From JBFELO01 sp041552055 (GTDB lineage: Bacteria > Acidobacteriota > Thermoanaerobaculia > Thermoanaerobaculales > Sulfomarinibacteraceae): 13,727 nucleotides of DNA. The notes below the pieces were generated by a model. That model was not told the origin of the DNA. It worked only from the letters and a program-made list of their open reading frames with translations, and searched no databases. Below, in pieces: positions 7,529-13,727 of the stretch. Numbering within the stretch: position 1 is the first letter of the stretch; each line of letters begins with the position of its first letter. The position numbers were made by a program, and so were the translations under genes. The stretch covers positions 1 to 13,727 of the forward strand of contig JBFELO010000124.1 of the NCBI GenBank assembly GCA_041552055.1, read 5' to 3'.

Positions 7529-8059
7529 TCAGTAACACAGGTCCACGGGTACGAACTGGTCCTCCATGAACGGGAAGGACGAGACGTCGGCTTCCACCGC
7601 GGCGCGGGTCAGGCCGGCGAGACCGCCGATGGTCCGCTCGGCATCGCTGCGGAGGTGGAAGTGACGGGTTTGAAATTCGGGAAATGACGACGGCACGCCG
7701 TTGGCGATCACCGGGGTCGCCGGCTGCGACTCGCAGAAGTCGGAGATGGTGACGGTGAACTGGCCCTTGAGCATGCCGGAGAGGTTCGGGTCGTCCTCGA
7801 GGACGAAGGAGCCCGGCGTGCCGATGGCGCCGAGCTGGATCATCTCGATCTGCATCATGGCGCCGGCGTCAGCCGCGTACAGCGCCTTGGTCACCCAGCG
7901 GTCGGTGCCCGCCGCCTGCAGACCGAGTGAGGTCTGGAGGAGGAGCCCCATGCCGAGGAAGACCAGCACCAGCGAGACCATCAGCGCCATGATGAGCGCG
8001 GCGCCGCGCTCGCCCGATCGCTCGTGGTCTCTTTCGACGGTGGTGATTCGAATCTCCAT
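7529..8059 (-). CDS. pilX: PilX-like minor pilin
   Basis: The protein has 176 residues from the chosen start (MEIRITTVERD). Residues 15-22 read SGERGAAL and the segment AALIMALMVSLVLVFLGMGL (20-39) is the hydrophobic N-terminal helix typical of the PilX_N family, which lacks the usual G-FTLIE prepilin site. The motif ALYAADAG (about 55-62) matches the AxxAAEAG signature of these proteins, with Asp where Glu is commoner. The rest is a small beta-rich domain with two Cys (about residues 109 and 175). PilX-type proteins act in the minor-pilin priming complex of type IV pili. I took the ATG at 8059 since a GGAGG site lies 4 bases upstream; the open frame extends to 8146 but that would overlap the PilW gene and add a non-pilin leader. 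It lies 10 bases after the PilW-like gene and 22 bases before the VWA gene. Confidence 0.85.
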   Translation of the reverse strand: MEIRITTVERDHERSGERGAALIMALMVSLVLVFLGMGLLLQTSLGLQAAGTDRWVTKALYAADAGAMMQIEMIQLGAIGTPGSFVLEDDPNLSGMLKGQFTVTISDFCESQPATPVIANGVPSSFPEFQTRHFHLRSDAERTIGGLAGLTRAAVEADVSSFPFMEDQFVPVDLCY

Positions 8060-8063
8060 CGTG

Positions 8064-8068
8064 CCTCC
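8064..8068 (-). promoter_or_regulatory. Ribosome binding site of the PilX gene
   Basis: GGAGG on the minus strand, 4 bases before the ATG at 8059, sits just past the stop of the PilW-like gene. It supports the internal start over the longer open frame that begins at 8146. Confidence 0.65.
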
Positions 8069-8069
8069 G

Positions 8070-9119
8070 TCAGAACAGGTAGTTGCGCAGCGCCGCGGCG
8101 ACCTCGATGCGTCGCCACTTGGCATTGCGGTTGACCAGGCTGGCATCCATGTCCTCGACCTGGAAGGTGACTTCCGGCTCGACCCAATCCGGAACCTCGC
8201 GGCTGGTCCTTCCGAGGACCGTGATGCGCATGCCGATGACCCGGTTACCGGCGATCTGCGCCGCGGTCGGGGCGGCCATCCAGGCGTCGACCTGGCTGTC
8301 GTTGTTGTTGTCCACCCCGAGGGCCACCTGCAGGCTGCCGATGTTCACCGCCACCGGCTCCGAGGAGGCACCGGTGGCGTCAGCACGCATCCGCTGCAGC
8401 GTGCGGTCCGGCGCCACATAGTAGGTGTAGGATTCGAAGACCCCGACCCGGTAGACGTCGAAGGTCACGGGCGTGACCGAAGTCCCTGACCGGTTGAGGC
8501 CGCTCCACTGGGCGGTGCCCGCCCCGAAGTTGATGGCCAGCGTGCGATCCGGCGCGGTGCCGGTGAAGGCCGAGCCGGCAGCGATCTGTCCGACCGCGTA
8601 CTCGCCCTGGTCCATGCGGCCGACGAAGAAGAGGCCCCGTCCCTCGAGACCGTTGACGTCGACCAGGTTGAAGTTGTCGTTGATGACCTCGCCGGCGTCA
8701 GACTCGCGGATCGTGATGACGCCAGAGCCGAGATCGGTGCGGTCGGTGAAGAAGGGAGCGATCTCGAACAAACCTCTGACGGTGAGGACGTCCGAGCCCT
8801 CGACGACGTCGACGCTGCCGAAGGGCGTGGTGGCGGTGCCGCCGGTGACGTTCGACACGAGCTCGCCCGCCATCCACTGATCGGAGCCACCGACGTTGGC
8901 GGCGAAGGGCAGGGCCGCCGAACCCATCATGCGTGCGGTGCGCATGATGTGGTAGGCCGCGAAGCGCACGTTCTCCTGGGTGTCTGCGAGCGATGTCTCG
9001 ACCACCGAGATCTTGGACGATGTGTCGAGCAGGTTGAGGAGGCCGATCATGATGATCGACAGCAGCGCGATGACCACCAGCATCTCGATCAGCGTGAAAC
9101 CCTTGTCGTTGAACCGCAT
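8070..9119 (-). CDS. pilW: PilW-like minor pilin
   Basis: This 349-residue protein opens with a very short prepilin leader, MRFNDKG, then FTLIEMLVVIALLSIIMIGL. The type IV prepilin peptidase would cut between G7 and F8, leaving E12 as the conserved Glu5 of the mature pilin. The hydrophobic helix runs to about residue 30 and continues as an amphipathic helix (VETSLADTQENVRFAAYHIM), typical of PilW, whose large size and long beta-rich C-terminal part also fit. Residues near 230-245 (SYTYYVAPDRTLQRM) recall the PilW core strand pair. PilW-type proteins are minor pilins that help start pilus assembly and place PilY1 at the tip. The start is 4 bases after the PilV stop. The Shine-Dalgarno is weak (GGGATAAG), which fits coupling to the gene upstream. 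Confidence 0.88.
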   Translation of the reverse strand: MRFNDKGFTLIEMLVVIALLSIIMIGLLNLLDTSSKISVVETSLADTQENVRFAAYHIMRTARMMGSAALPFAANVGGSDQWMAGELVSNVTGGTATTPFGSVDVVEGSDVLTVRGLFEIAPFFTDRTDLGSGVITIRESDAGEVINDNFNLVDVNGLEGRGLFFVGRMDQGEYAVGQIAAGSAFTGTAPDRTLAINFGAGTAQWSGLNRSGTSVTPVTFDVYRVGVFESYTYYVAPDRTLQRMRADATGASSEPVAVNIGSLQVALGVDNNNDSQVDAWMAAPTAAQIAGNRVIGMRITVLGRTSREVPDWVEPEVTFQVEDMDASLVNRNAKWRRIEVAAALRNYLF

Positions 9120-9123
9120 GGTC

Positions 9124-9585
9124 TTATCCCGGGATTTTGAGGCTGGTCACGGTCAGCACCCGCCGGCCGCGCAGCACCTGGTTGGTCGAGCTCACGGTCA
9201 TCGAGATCCGCTTGAGGTTCGGCGTCTCGCCCGCCGTCGCCTCGGTCCAGCTGCCGCCGCTGGCCTCGGTCCAGTTCTGGATGATGTAGTCCTCGACGGT
9301 GTAGGTGATGACGAAGTTCTGGTTGATCGGCGTCCACGTCTGCGGCGTGCCGCCGGTGTCGTTGAGCGCCGAATCGGTGAAGGCGCGGGCCTGCAGCGCC
9401 TCGAGGGCGAAGCGGGCCTCCGACGCGAGCAGCGCATAGTCGTGGCCCGATGCGTTGACCACCATCGCGTGCGAGAAGAGACCGGCGATGCCGAGGGCGA
9501 CAAAGCTGAGGATCACCATCATGATGAGGATCTCGATTAGCGTGAAGCCTTCGCTGTTCTCGTGGACATGAGGTCTGCCGCCCAT
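9124..9585 (-). CDS. pilV: PilV-like minor pilin
   Basis: The chosen product has 153 residues. The leader MGGRPHVHENSEG precedes FTLIEILIMMVILSFVALGI, giving prepilin peptidase cleavage between G13 and F14 with E18 as Glu5. The helix is followed by ASEARFALEALQARAF, a pattern seen in PilV/GspI-class pilins, and a small beta domain. Only one ATG places a good GGAGG site at 5 bases; it forms a TGATG overlap with the stop of the upstream FimT gene. The open frame extends to 9639, but that would add 18 residues (MEPLRRRLVGRA...) inside the upstream gene and give an atypically long leader. The size matches small minor pilins. It lacks cysteines in the mature part. Confidence 0.87.
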   Translation of the reverse strand: MGGRPHVHENSEGFTLIEILIMMVILSFVALGIAGLFSHAMVVNASGHDYALLASEARFALEALQARAFTDSALNDTGGTPQTWTPINQNFVITYTVEDYIIQNWTEASGGSWTEATAGETPNLKRISMTVSSTNQVLRGRRVLTVTSLKIPG

Positions 9586-10223
9586 CAGTACCTCCAGAAT
9601 CTCAGCTCTTCCGACCAGACGTCGTCGTAGGGGTTCCACATCTCCTGGGTCACGGTTCCCGAGCCGCCGCGGATCATCAGCCGGATGGTATTGAGGTGGA
9701 GATCACCAACCATCACTGCGCCCTGGCCGACGCCGATCGCGCCGCTGGCGTCGGCGATCGTGGTCCCGTTGGGCAAGAAGACGACCCCGCGCGCCGTGCC
9801 GGAGGCCGCCAGCTTGAGAAAGGGATTCCCCGTGTCCGGCGTGAGGTAATAGCCGTCCTTGACCAACCACCGCCCGACCTCTTCCTCACCGGCCGTCTGC
9901 AGCCCGTCGGCGTTGTCATCGACCCAAGCAACCATCAAGCCGCCCTCCTGGGTCGCATTGTCGTCGAGGACCTTCATGGCCACCCGACGGCTGTTCTTGA
10001 CGGCGTTGACGCGCGCCACCATGGTCGCCTGCTGGACCATCCTGACCTCGCCCAGCAACCTGGCACGCACCCTCGAGCGCCACAGGATGGGATACCCGAT
10101 CGCCAGCAGCAGGGCCATGATCATGATGACCACCAAGACCTCGTGCAGGGTGAAACCCCTCTCGGAACGCCTCAGTGGGCAGGACCGCGGCAGCAGTTCT
10201 GGGTACTTCATCATTCTTAGCAT
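9585..10223 (-). CDS. fimT: GspH/FimT-family pseudopilin, first operon gene
   Basis: This 212-residue protein has a prepilin site at G23-F24 (ERGFTLHEVLVVIMIMALLL) with E28 as Glu5. A His at position 4 of the mature pilin replaces the common Ile. The helix is followed by VRMVQQATMVARVNAVKNSR, the GspH/FimT pattern, a WVDDNADGLQ loop, and near the C-terminus FLPNGT then GVGQGAVMV and LMIRGGSGTV, the family's closing strands. It ends WSEELRFWRY. FimT and GspH are minor pseudopilins of pili and type II secretion; the surrounding PilV/W/X/Y1 genes favour the pilus. It is a paralogue of the gene at 10538, with the site at the same residue numbers. The start at 10223 has no clear Shine-Dalgarno; M5 (10211) is an alternative. 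A shared leader motif lies just upstream (10219-10252). Confidence 0.88.
   Translation of the reverse strand: MLRMMKYPELLPRSCPLRRSERGFTLHEVLVVIMIMALLLAIGYPILWRSRVRARLLGEVRMVQQATMVARVNAVKNSRRVAMKVLDDNATQEGGLMVAWVDDNADGLQTAGEEEVGRWLVKDGYYLTPDTGNPFLKLAASGTARGVVFLPNGTTIADASGAIGVGQGAVMVGDLHLNTIRLMIRGGSGTVTQEMWNPYDDVWSEELRFWRY
9591..9595 (-). promoter_or_regulatory. Ribosome binding site of the PilV gene
   Basis: GGAGG on the minus strand lies inside the last codons of the FimT gene, 5 bases before the ATG at 9585. It decides the PilV start and supports a TGATG stop-start coupling. Confidence 0.7.
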
Positions 10224-10252
10224 GCGGCCCCAGCCATAGGACCGTCAAGAGG
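10219..10252 (-). promoter_or_regulatory. Bipartite leader motif, copy 1
   Basis: On the minus strand CCTCTTGACG and GGGCCGCATGCT are separated by 12 bases. The second block includes the ATG at 10223. An identical pair with the same spacing overlaps the start of the other GspH gene at 11169-11202, while the 12 intervening bases differ. TTGACG resembles a -35 box and GCATGC 17 bases on could be a poor -10 box, but this is inference. It could also be an operator or a remnant of the duplication that made the two genes. Confidence 0.5.
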
Positions 10253-10386
10253 CCCGCGCCGACCTTAAAAAACCTTTGACAATACGTGAATTAGCTCATT
10301 TCACCCCGATTCGACCCGGCGCGCCGCAAGGGGTCTCTCCGATCGGTCATCCAAAGCCCTACAGATTGGGTGTCTTGACAGTGATT

Positions 10387-10401
10387 GTTCACGATCTGAA
10401 C
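10387..10401. promoter_or_regulatory. Inverted repeat, possible operator
   Basis: The sequence GTTCACGATCTGAAC is a perfect 5-base inverted repeat (GTTCA/TGAAC) around 5 bases. It lies in the gap before the pilus operon, about 165 bases from the first start codon. It could bind a dimeric regulator. A 15-base element of this kind can also occur by chance, so support is weak. Confidence 0.3.
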
Positions 10402-10431
10402 ACCGCCATCAGAGGCCGATCGAGGAGGAGC

Positions 10432-10452
10432 TTTGAGGGTTGAGTCTTGAAT
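10432..10452 (+). repeat. Heptamer array, inverted partner (element 1)
   Basis: Three phased 7-base units on the plus strand, TTTGAGG, GTTGAGT and CTTGAAT. Together with the array at 10493-10513 they form an imperfect inverted repeat, 15 of 21 positions complementary, around a 40-base loop. Confidence 0.6.
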
Positions 10453-10492
10453 TATCGTCCGCCCACCCTGAGAACCGGGATGGTGGATGGGA

Positions 10493-10513
10493 ATTCAAAA
10501 TCTAAAACTCAAA
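10493..10513 (-). repeat. Heptamer array after pseudopilin gene (element 1)
   Basis: Three phased 7-base units read on the plus strand ATTCAAA, ATCTAAA and ACTCAAA. The array begins 24 bases 3' of the stop codon of the upstream pseudopilin gene. It pairs imperfectly with the inverted array at 10432-10452, so a transcript through here could fold into a long hairpin. Confidence 0.6.
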
Positions 10514-10537
10514 GTTCGCCATTTAAAGGACTTGAGG

Positions 10538-11173
10538 TCAGTAGCGCCAGAAGCGGAGCTCATCCGACCAGACCTGGTTTTCCGGATCCCACATGTGTTG
10601 CACCACCGTGCCCGTCCCGGCCATGACGAGGAGACGAACATCGTTCTGGTTGGTGTCCGAGACGATCAACGCGCCCTGGCCGACGCCCACGCTGCCGCTG
10701 GCGCTCGAGATCGCCGTCCCGTTGCCGAGAAAGAGGACCCCGCGGGCCGCGCCGTCGAGGGTGTAGAGGAGGTTGGCGGCGTCGGGCTTGAGGATGATTC
10801 TTTCTTTCACGGTCCATTTCCCAATCACGGATTCATCGGGGAAGTCGACGGCTCCGTTCTGGTTGCCGTCCACCCAGGCGACCACCTGGCCGCCGTGCTG
10901 CGCCGCGTTGCCGTCGAGGAAGCGCAGGGCGACACCGTCTCCGTGGCGGAGGGCCGTGGCGCGGGCCACGGCGACCGCCTGTTTGAGCACCCCGACCTGG
11001 CTCATCATCCGCGCCCGCACCAGCGACCGTCGCATCATCGGGTAACCGATGGCCACCACCAGCCCGATGATCATCAGCACGACCATGATCTCCCACAGGG
11101 TGAAGCCGCGGTCGCGACGCGGTCTGCGGCAGGTCAAGCCGGTGCGAATCGTGGTTTTCATCCCTCCCAGCAT
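10538..11173 (-). CDS. GspH/FimT-family pseudopilin, stand-alone copy
   Basis: This 211-residue protein has a prepilin site at G23-F24 (DRGFTLWEIMVVLMIIGLVV) with E28 as Glu5 and an unusual Trp at mature position 4. The order of segments is that of GspH/FimT: the helix, QVGVLKQAVAVARATALRHG, a calcium-like turn WVDGNQNGAVDFPDE, then LFLGNGT, GVGQGALIV and LVMAGTGTVV. It ends WSDELRFWRY, nearly the same tail as the operon's own FimT (9585). The two are clearly paralogues, about equal in length, with the cleavage site at identical positions. The gene stands alone between two gaps of 151 and 314 bases that carry inverted heptamer arrays, so it may be its own transcription unit. GGGAGGG lies too close to M5 to serve it, and M1 lacks a Shine-Dalgarno; the start is therefore less certain than the gene. 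Its partner pilin is unknown. Confidence 0.88.
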   Translation of the reverse strand: MLGGMKTTIRTGLTCRRPRRDRGFTLWEIMVVLMIIGLVVAIGYPMMRRSLVRARMMSQVGVLKQAVAVARATALRHGDGVALRFLDGNAAQHGGQVVAWVDGNQNGAVDFPDESVIGKWTVKERIILKPDAANLLYTLDGAARGVLFLGNGTAISSASGSVGVGQGALIVSDTNQNDVRLLVMAGTGTVVQHMWDPENQVWSDELRFWRY

Positions 11174-11202
11174 GCGGCCCGGATCTGGCTCGCGTCAAGA
11201 GG
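11169..11202 (-). promoter_or_regulatory. Bipartite leader motif, copy 2
   Basis: This is the second copy of the CCTCTTGACG, 12-base spacer, GGGCCGCATGCT arrangement, again with the ATG inside the second block. In both copies the M5 codon falls 8 bases after the GCATGC, where transcription would begin if GCATGC acted as a -10 box. A shared promoter with a leaderless start at M5 is thus possible but unproven. The start of this motif overlaps the inverted heptamer array by two bases. Confidence 0.5.
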
Positions 11203-11228
11203 TTAAGGGTAAAGAGTAAAGGGTAAAG
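11201..11228 (+). repeat. Heptamer array, inverted partner (element 2)
   Basis: Four phased units on the plus strand: GGTTAAG, GGTAAAG (twice) and AGTAAAG. It is complementary at 21 of 28 positions to the array at 11271-11298, across a 42-base loop. Confidence 0.7.
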
Positions 11229-11270
11229 AGCCTGCCAACCTCATCCCGCTCAGTAAATCGTGTCAACGAC

Positions 11271-11298
11271 CTTAACTCTTAACCCTTAACTCTTAACT
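11271..11298 (-). repeat. Heptamer array after glycosyltransferase gene (element 2)
   Basis: Four phased units, CTTAACT (three times) and CTTAACC, read on the plus strand. It begins 26 bases 3' of the stop of the glycosyltransferase gene. With its inverted partner it could form a long hairpin in the transcript and so serve as an end signal, although no U-tract follows. Confidence 0.75.
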
Positions 11299-11324
11299 AC
11301 TTGCAGCGAGATCGACGAGGATCC

Positions 11325-13712
11325 CTAGTCACTAACCGGCAGCTCGAACGCCCACACCTTCGAGCCGAGGTCGGAGACAAAGAGCGTGTCGCCGTAAAGC
11401 GCGAGGCCCGACGGGATGATGCCCTCATCCTTGAGGTCGATCTTCTTCGGCTTGCCCTCTTCCACCAGCCACATCGACTTGATCGGGGGATCGGTGACCA
11501 GCCACCGGTCCTCGGACAGCGCCAGGACCTGCGGACGCGAGTAGAAGTCGGCCCAGGCGTCGGGCAGAGGCACCACCGCCAGCGGCCGCCCCCGCCGATC
11601 CATCACCTGCAGGCGACGGTTGCCCGTGTCGCAGATCAGCAGGCGCCGCCGGTCGAGCCAGGTCAGCCCCACCGGCTCGACCAGCTGACCGGGCTCCGAG
11701 CCCTCGCCGCCGATGGTCTCGACCTTGGCGCCTCCGGCTGACAGGATCACGATCCGCTTATTGCCCGTGTCGGCGACCGCCACGCTGCCATCCTCCGCCA
11801 CCGCCACCGCACGCGGGCCATACCAGCCCCCCTCGGGCGCGGGGAGTGGACGCACCATCTTCGACTGCGGGTTGTAAGCGAGAATGCGATGGTTCCACGT
11901 ATCGCACACGATGAGCACCTTGTCCGGCGTCCAGGCGACAGATTCCGGCTGCTTGAGCGTTTCGGGCATGCCGCCTTCCAGGATCGACTGCTCGGCATCG
12001 AAGAGGATGATCTCGTTGAGGATGACGTCGGCGACCGCCAGGCGGCCGTCGTGCGAGGTACTGAGCCCGCGAGGTTCGAACATCCAGCCCTGGCCGAAGA
12101 CGCGCGCTTTTTCCACCCCGAGAACGGAGGCCAGGTTGGCGGGTACCGCCGCCTCGCGGGTCGCCTCGATCTCCTCGTCGGTCCGTCGCAGGACAATCGT
12201 GTCGGTGGAGCCGACCGTGCCCCACGGGTGACGGGTGAAGATGTACCGCGCGACGTCGCCAAGGCTGGGTTTGAAGTCCTCGATCACCCACCAGGAGCGG
12301 AGGGGGATGCGGGTGCTCTCGTATCCGGGCCCGAGGCTGCGTCGCACCGACGGCTCCTTGTCGGGGCTGCACAGCACGATTGGTGGACGCTGCCCGACCT
12401 TTGGTTCCGACCACCGAACCGGCGTCCGCCGCCAGTACCAGGAGAGCGGCCAGCCGGCCTCACCGTCGACCGCGGCTGCCGGGTCCTCACCCGCGGCGGC
12501 GAGCTCGTAGCCCTCTTTGACGACCTGCTTCATCTCTGGCGAGGTCTGGACGTAGATGATCGCCTCGACCCGCTCAAGGTTGGGCGAGATCTCGTCGAGC
12601 ACAAAGTTGGCGACGACGGCGGTGACGAGGGTTGCCGCGAGCCCGACGCTCGCCAGGGCGCGGCTCCACCAGACGCCGTGCGGCCCGAATGTGCGGGCCA
12701 TCTGCAGCCCGGCCAGAGGCAGGAAGGCCCATACCTGGTGTACGCCGAGCCATGGCACTTTCTCGCCCAGATAGCAGTACATGGCGATCGAGGCCACACC
12801 AAAGAGCAGCAGCGACCACTCGACGGTCCGCATTTTCCGCCCGCGACGGATGGCCCAGGCGAAGGCGGCCACAATGGGCAGGAACTCGTAAAGGGCCAGC
12901 CGTGGCAGGTGGTACCAGGGCGGTCCGGCGACCCGTTCTATGCTGTGCTGCCCCCACCAGTACGAGATGGCCTTGTACGGGAAGAACCAGTCGCCCGGGT
13001 GGCGGAAGCCGACGGTGAAGAGCGGCACCGTCACCACCACTGCGGCCGCTACCGCGGAGAGGAGATGCCAGCGGTGGTCGACGATCCACTGCAGCGTCGC
13101 CGGCACCATCCGCCGGATGCCGCTGCGGATCAGCATCAGACCGAGCACGCCGCCGGTGAGCGCCGCCGTGACGAAGGCGTTTTCCTTGGTGGCGAAGGCG
13201 AGGCCGACCCACACTCCGAACCACACCCACGCCCGGGTGCTGCCGTGAACCGCCCGCCACAGGGCGACAAAGGCGGCTGAGGCGACCAACGCCTCGAGAA
13301 TGTCCATCCGCAGGAATCGGCCGTAGTAGAGGTAGATAGGCGATATGGTGACGAGCAGACCCGTCCACCACGCTGCGCGTGGACCGAGAGGCCGGCGCAA
13401 CATGAAGGCCACCGCGATCAATGCAACCCCGGCCAGAGCGATCGGCAGACGGGCGGTGAAATCGGACTCCCCAGCGACGACGAAGGCCGCGGAGGTGAGA
13501 AAGTAGAGCAGCGGGCCGTGATAGGTCGGGTCGTAGCGGTAGATGCCGCTTTTGAGAATCAGGTGCGAGGCGTGGGCGTGGATGGCTTCGTCGTGGTGGT
13601 AGGAGCGCTCCCCGAGGTCCCACAGGTGGAGGGTCAAGGACAGGGCAACGAGCAGCAGCCACGGCAGGTACCGCCGCCACCGAGGCCCCCCGTCAGGACT
13701 GCAAAAGGTCAC
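11325..13712 (-). CDS. GT-C glycosyltransferase (TIGR03663/Agl23-like) with NHL propeller
   Basis: This 795-residue protein joins a multi-pass GT-C membrane enzyme to a beta-propeller. The first hydrophobic segment (about 15-31) is followed by the loop YHHDEAIHAHAS (38-49), whose D41-E42 fit the catalytic acid pair of GT39/PMT-like enzymes using a lipid-linked sugar. Family signatures ATKENAF (174-180), GEKVPWLGVHQ (316-326) and DGEAGWPLSWYWR (416-428) point to TIGR03663, the flippase-associated Agl23-like family. About nine membrane segments end near 372. From about 525 the chain has NHL-type repeats: CDTWNHRILAY (603-613), ADTGNKRIVIL (647-657), CDTGNRRLQVM (694-704) and VSDLGSKVWAF (779-789), roughly six blades. 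It probably modifies a lipid or an exported protein at the outer face of the inner membrane; substrate unknown. The start is GTG; in-frame TGA and TAA lie just upstream, so the N-terminus is complete. It may supply glycan for the Thr-rich pilus proteins, but only proximity suggests it. Confidence 0.88.
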   Translation of the reverse strand: MTFCSPDGGPRWRRYLPWLLLVALSLTLHLWDLGERSYHHDEAIHAHASHLILKSGIYRYDPTYHGPLLYFLTSAAFVVAGESDFTARLPIALAGVALIAVAFMLRRPLGPRAAWWTGLLVTISPIYLYYGRFLRMDILEALVASAAFVALWRAVHGSTRAWVWFGVWVGLAFATKENAFVTAALTGGVLGLMLIRSGIRRMVPATLQWIVDHRWHLLSAVAAAVVVTVPLFTVGFRHPGDWFFPYKAISYWWGQHSIERVAGPPWYHLPRLALYEFLPIVAAFAWAIRRGRKMRTVEWSLLLFGVASIAMYCYLGEKVPWLGVHQVWAFLPLAGLQMARTFGPHGVWWSRALASVGLAATLVTAVVANFVLDEISPNLERVEAIIYVQTSPEMKQVVKEGYELAAAGEDPAAAVDGEAGWPLSWYWRRTPVRWSEPKVGQRPPIVLCSPDKEPSVRRSLGPGYESTRIPLRSWWVIEDFKPSLGDVARYIFTRHPWGTVGSTDTIVLRRTDEEIEATREAAVPANLASVLGVEKARVFGQGWMFEPRGLSTSHDGRLAVADVILNEIILFDAEQSILEGGMPETLKQPESVAWTPDKVLIVCDTWNHRILAYNPQSKMVRPLPAPEGGWYGPRAVAVAEDGSVAVADTGNKRIVILSAGGAKVETIGGEGSEPGQLVEPVGLTWLDRRRLLICDTGNRRLQVMDRRGRPLAVVPLPDAWADFYSRPQVLALSEDRWLVTDPPIKSMWLVEEGKPKKIDLKDEGIIPSGLALYGDTLFVSDLGSKVWAFELPVSD

Positions 13713-13727
13713 TCTCGAAGCTTATCA

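Larger units (their letters stand above)
10224..10537. other. Intergenic region before the pilin operon
   Basis: These 314 bases hold no credible gene. From the 3' side of the upstream pseudopilin they contain, in transcription order, one heptamer array (10493-10513), a 40-base spacer, the inverted partner array (10432-10452), a small inverted repeat (10387-10401), a relatively AT-rich stretch (about 10262-10304) with another 5-base-arm inverted repeat (10286-10304), and the bipartite leader at 10219-10252. The AT-rich part is the likeliest place for the operon promoter, but no convincing -35 and -10 pair can be read on the minus strand. No sigma-54 GG-N10-GC pattern was found near the start. 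Confidence 0.55.
11174..11324. other. Intergenic region after the glycosyltransferase gene
   Basis: These 151 bases lie between the glycosyltransferase stop and the start of the stand-alone pseudopilin. They contain no gene. Most of the length is taken by two inverted heptamer arrays and their 42-base loop, plus the bipartite leader. One TTGACA (11261-11266 on the minus strand) lies in the loop, but no acceptable -10 box follows it. Confidence 0.6.

Noticed and set aside
8060..8146. Longer start for the PilX-like gene
   Set aside because: The extra 29 residues overlap the PilW gene and do not resemble a pilin leader; GGAGG supports the ATG at 8059.
9586..9639. Longer start for the PilV-like gene
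   Set aside because: It would add an 18-residue stretch inside the upstream gene and lengthen the prepilin leader; the ATG at 9585 has an ideal GGAGG.
10375..10380. Plus-strand TTGACA in the operon gap
   Set aside because: There is no -10 box at the right distance and no plus-strand gene downstream.
11261..11266. TTGACA as a minus-strand -35 box
   Set aside because: The hexamer is perfect, but the sequence 16-18 bases on (around TGAGGT) does not resemble a -10 box, and it lies in the loop of the heptamer element.
11201..11298. CRISPR array or telomere-like repeat
   Set aside because: The units are only 7 bases, contiguous and degenerate, with no spacers of regular size and only two short blocks in opposite directions.
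11889..13280. Plus-strand open frame opposite the glycosyltransferase gene
   Set aside because: The minus-strand product has clear family motifs and membrane segments; this frame has neither.

Overview
The window is GC-rich, densely coding DNA in which every credible gene lies on the minus strand; read the map from right to left for the order of transcription. It looks like a Gram-negative bacterium with type IV pili. Gene content (clustered GspH/FimT, PilV, PilW and PilX-type minor pilins before PilY1, Pro/Thr-rich linkers, and a TIGR03663-type glycosyltransferase) would fit Acidobacteriota or former deltaproteobacterial lineages, but I cannot fix the phylum from the sequence.

Region 1 (13712 to 11325) holds one gene: a multi-pass GT-C glycosyltransferase of the TIGR03663/Agl23-like kind with an NHL-type beta-propeller fused to its C-terminus. 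Region 2 (11324 to 10224) holds a GspH/FimT pseudopilin flanked by two gene-free gaps. Each gap carries a pair of inverted arrays of degenerate 7-base repeats.

Region 3 (10223 to 65) is one tight operon of eight genes: a second GspH/FimT pseudopilin, a PilV-like, a PilW-like and a PilX-like minor pilin, two large exported proteins that together look like PilY1, and two small exported or membrane-anchored proteins of unknown function. Stops and starts overlap or lie 2 to 22 bases apart, so co-transcription and translational coupling are likely.

The cluster reads as a minor-pilin and tip-adhesin module. The small pilins would form the priming complex of the pilus and PilY1 would sit at its tip. 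The most unusual point is that the VWA domain of PilY1 appears to be divided. The first protein (5464-7506) carries the DxSxS metal-binding motif. The second (1414-5448), with its own signal peptide, carries the Thr and Asp motifs plus the PilY1 beta-propeller. Other points of interest are a shared 34-base bipartite leader before both GspH genes, heptamer arrays placed just after three stop codons, a shared C-terminal Pro-Thr-x-Ile-Glu tail, and several calcium-loop signatures. No RNA genes, CRISPR arrays, insertion sequences or plus-strand genes were found.
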